Source: Desulfosarcina widdelii (lineage in GTDB: Bacteria > Desulfobacterota > Desulfobacteria > Desulfobacterales > Desulfosarcinaceae). From it: a stretch of DNA of 64,000 bases. Below are positions 62,084 through 64,000 of the stretch, piece by piece; positions within the stretch are counted from its first letter, which is position 1; every line of letters starts with the position of its first letter. A program made the translations under genes and the position numbers. Below the pieces are notes generated by a model that was not told where the DNA came from, did not search any database, and saw nothing but the letters and a program-made list of their open reading frames with translations. Where the stretch lies: positions 4,216,001 through 4,280,000 of the forward strand of contig NZ_AP021875.1 in the NCBI RefSeq assembly GCF_009688965.1, read 5' to 3'.

Positions 62084-62883
62084 TGGATATCCTGACCCAT
62101 TCCCTGTCCGGTGCGATGGCCGCTACCGCAATTGCACCGTTTTGCGGTAAACCGACGTATCGAAAGCTGTTGGTGATCGAGAGCGGCACGGTGGGTGCGG
62201 TGATGCCGGACATCGACGCAATCACGCGCTGGCCCGGGTTCGACGCCACCATCGGGCGCTGGTTCGATCTGTCGCGATCGGGTCGAGCGATCTACCATGC
62301 CAATCTCTGGTATTCTCACCACAATTTTTGCCACTCGCTGGCCTCCGGGGTGCTGTTTACTCTGATGCTGGCGGTGGTCTTTTTGCTTGTCAAAAAAGGT
62401 TTTGCTTCTCGCTGCGGCGCTATAAGTGGGCTCAACTCATGGTGGGGCTACCTAATAGCCTTCTTTATCGGCTTCTGTATACATCTTGCGGGGGACCTGC
62501 CCACGCCGGGCAGCACCTGGCATGGCATCAAACTCTTCTGGCCTTATACCGTGCCCGTGGGTGGCCTCGGCTATATCTGGTGGTGGAACAACTACGATAT
62601 CTTTCTGCTGCTTCTATTCGGTTGCAGCATCAACCTCATTGTCATTTTTCTTAACAGCGGTTTAAAAAGCCGCTATCTGAAGGTTGCACCGATGCTGTTT
62701 TGCGCAGTGGTCATCGGCACCGCCGTTTTTCAGATCACCCACCGCCCGGTACGCTTTTCGGATACCGGCGGCGCCTGGTCCGAAAAGGAGAGTCGCTCTT
62801 TGGCCGTTCAAAGGAAAATTATAGGCGATCCGCTTTATCGGACTATGGTTAAAATGGACCGCAGCCTGCCGTTTCCATTTTAA
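62083..62883 (+). CDS. YdjM/DUF457-type membrane-bound metal-dependent hydrolase
   Basis: The 266-residue protein has His/Asp motifs of the family: LTHSLSGA (near 5), MPDIDAI, HHNFCHSL and IHLAGDLPTPGS, interleaved with about four or five membrane helices. The biochemical role of DUF457 proteins is poorly known. Its start overlaps the sensor kinase stop by 1 bp. CreD, the usual partner of CreBC, is absent from this position. Confidence 0.78.
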   Translation: MDILTHSLSGAMAATAIAPFCGKPTYRKLLVIESGTVGAVMPDIDAITRWPGFDATIGRWFDLSRSGRAIYHANLWYSHHNFCHSLASGVLFTLMLAVVFLLVKKGFASRCGAISGLNSWWGYLIAFFIGFCIHLAGDLPTPGSTWHGIKLFWPYTVPVGGLGYIWWWNNYDIFLLLLFGCSINLIVIFLNSGLKSRYLKVAPMLFCAVVIGTAVFQITHRPVRFSDTGGAWSEKESRSLAVQRKIIGDPLYRTMVKMDRSLPFPF

Positions 62884-63005
62884 AAATTTATATGGGATAT
62901 ACTCTTTTTCCACAGATTATGATTTCAGTGAACAGCTTGTTTTTTACCAGTGCAACGGTTAAATGATTACAGACTTCCTAAACCGCTCTTAAATAGGGGA
63001 AACGC

Positions 63006-64000
63006 GTGCCCCTTCAAAAAAAATCCATCTGGCGAAAAATAGGATTCGGAATCGGGGTATTCCTGTTGATTCTGCTGGGACTCGGCCAGTTCTACAAAAA
63101 AGACCTGCTGCGCCTGAGGTTCGTGCTGACCCTGTTCGAACCGCCCACCATTGCGGAAAATTTCAGGAGCATGACCCGGTTTTTCGATACCCGCAAGGTG
63201 CAGCGCAGCGGCCCGCTTTACCGGATTCCATACGAAAGCAAGAAGCTGCCCGCATCCTATCCCTACAACGGAAGCCAACATGATCTGGCCGAATGGATCG
63301 AGCGGACCGGTACCACCGGCATCATCATCATCCATGACGGCAAGATTGCCTTCGAACGCTACTACCGGGGCAACAATGCCCAGACCCGTTGGATATCCTG
63401 GTCGGTCTGCAAATCCATGGTATCGGCCCTGGTGGGGTTTGCCATCCAGGAAGGTCTGATCGACAGCCTCGACGACCCGGTGACGGCCTATGTGTCCCTG
63501 TTGAAGGCCTCCGGCTACAACGGGGTGCGAATCAAGGATGTCCTCCAGATGTCTTCCGGGATCGCGTTCAACGAAGATTATGGCGATTTTCATTCGGACA
63601 TCAACCGCATGGGGCGCACTTTCGCCCTGGGCACGGCTATGGACGACTTCGTTGTTTCGCTGGAAAACCAGCGGCAGCCAGGCACCTTCCATCACTATGT
63701 GAGCATGGACACCCAGGTGCTGGGAATGGTGCTGCGGGAGGCCACCGGCCAGAGCCTGTCTAAATACATGGAAAAATGCCTCTGGTCACGTCTGGGAACC
63801 GAAGCCGATGCCTTCTGGATTATTGACGGCAATGGAATGGAGTTGGCCTTTGGCGGTTTCAACGCCGTCTTGCGGGACTATGCCCGGTTCGGGCTTCTGT
63901 TTCTCAACGAGGGCAAAAACTTCAGGGATCAACAGCTCCTCCCGGCTCAATGGATCAGGGATTCCGTGACGCCCGACCAACCTCGCCTCATGCCCGGGGC
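63006..64000 (+). CDS. Beta-lactamase/serine hydrolase family protein, 3' end beyond window
   Basis: Read from GTG 63006 (AGGGGA about 6 nt upstream), the frame is open to the window end, over 330 residues. A membrane anchor (about 10-28) precedes a class C beta-lactamase-like domain with the nucleophile motif SVCK (SxxK) in ISWSVCKSMVSAL and LQMSSGIAFNED. Such proteins are esterases, DD-peptidases or amidases rather than drug-resistance enzymes in most environmental bacteria. The C-terminal KTG-like box lies outside. Confidence 0.82.
   Translation, partial: MPLQKKSIWRKIGFGIGVFLLILLGLGQFYKKDLLRLRFVLTLFEPPTIAENFRSMTRFFDTRKVQRSGPLYRIPYESKKLPASYPYNGSQHDLAEWIERTGTTGIIIIHDGKIAFERYYRGNNAQTRWISWSVCKSMVSALVGFAIQEGLIDSLDDPVTAYVSLLKASGYNGVRIKDVLQMSSGIAFNEDYGDFHSDINRMGRTFALGTAMDDFVVSLENQRQPGTFHHYVSMDTQVLGMVLREATGQSLSKYMEKCLWSRLGTEADAFWIIDGNGMELAFGGFNAVLRDYARFGLLFLNEGKNFRDQQLLPAQWIRDSVTPDQPRLMPG

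Noticed and set aside
63006-64000. Antibiotic-resistance beta-lactamase
   Set aside because: The SxxK serine hydrolase fold with a membrane anchor is common to esterases and peptidases; nothing points to drug hydrolysis.

Overview
The window looks like a chromosome segment of a strictly anaerobic Desulfobacterota (formerly deltaproteobacterial) bacterium of the Desulfosarcina/Desulfatitalea kind. This is inferred from gene content, because there is no rRNA in the window: a complete [FeFe]-hydrogenase and H-cluster maturation locus, an HdrA/Mvh-type hydrogenase operon with three selenocysteine codons, an ADP-forming acyl-CoA synthetase, a TAXI-type TRAP transporter, a cytochrome c biogenesis gene and a PEP-CTERM/exosortase pair. 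I found no tRNA, rRNA, CRISPR array or prophage.

Layout. 1-1.4 kb: 5' part of a feoA-like gene and azlCD (both minus strand). 1.4-1.9 kb: a MITE-like repeat and one possible tiny gene. 2-3.4 kb: a MocR-type regulator. 3.7-12.8 kb: hydG, hydE, a NuoF/GltD-type flavoprotein, hydA, aspA and hydF in one plus-strand cluster. 12.9-15 kb: acyl-CoA synthetase. 15-16.6 kb: divergent TetR regulator and TauE/SafE permease around a perfect 18-bp palindrome. 16.7-25.3 kb: PLP decarboxylase, glutamate symporter, M20 peptidase, EamA exporter, TAXI-TRAP transporter. 25.4-33.3 kb: a long minus-strand housekeeping block (MBL hydrolase, sirohaem synthase, ccsA, hemA, fabD, dksA, PHP phosphatase, rnc, radical SAM). 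33.7-37.5 kb: an ATP synthase F0-only operon. 37.6-43.1 kb: cytidylate-kinase-like protein, ion antiporter with an eIF2B-like partner, and a PAS sigma-54 activator. 43.1-47.2 kb: PP2C phosphatase, FHA protein and an unusual membrane kinase (minus strand). 47.7-55.6 kb: maturation protease, HTH-HdrA, MvhD, FrhB-like, MvhG, MvhA. 56.3-57 kb: racemase. 57.1-62.9 kb: VIT/vWA PEP-CTERM protein, exosortase, CreBC-like two-component pair and a membrane hydrolase. 63 kb to the end: a truncated serine hydrolase.

The most unusual items are these. (1) The F0 operon encodes, beside a normal 82-residue c subunit with a two-carboxylate Na+-type site, a 325-residue protein made of four fused c hairpins in which only the first keeps the ion-binding glutamate. 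(2) The hdrA, mvhD and mvhA genes each contain an in-frame UGA at a known redox or Ni-ligand position. Those in mvhD and mvhA are followed, at the identical distance of 16 nt, by perfect 6-bp hairpins sharing the same TGGAC loop. (3) HdrA carries an N-terminal helix-turn-helix fusion. (4) HydG has a rearranged C-terminal cluster motif. Hydrogen metabolism dominates: one [FeFe] enzyme probably coupled to NAD(P)H through the GltD-like subunit, and one [NiFeSe] enzyme coupled to an HdrA flavoprotein without HdrBC.
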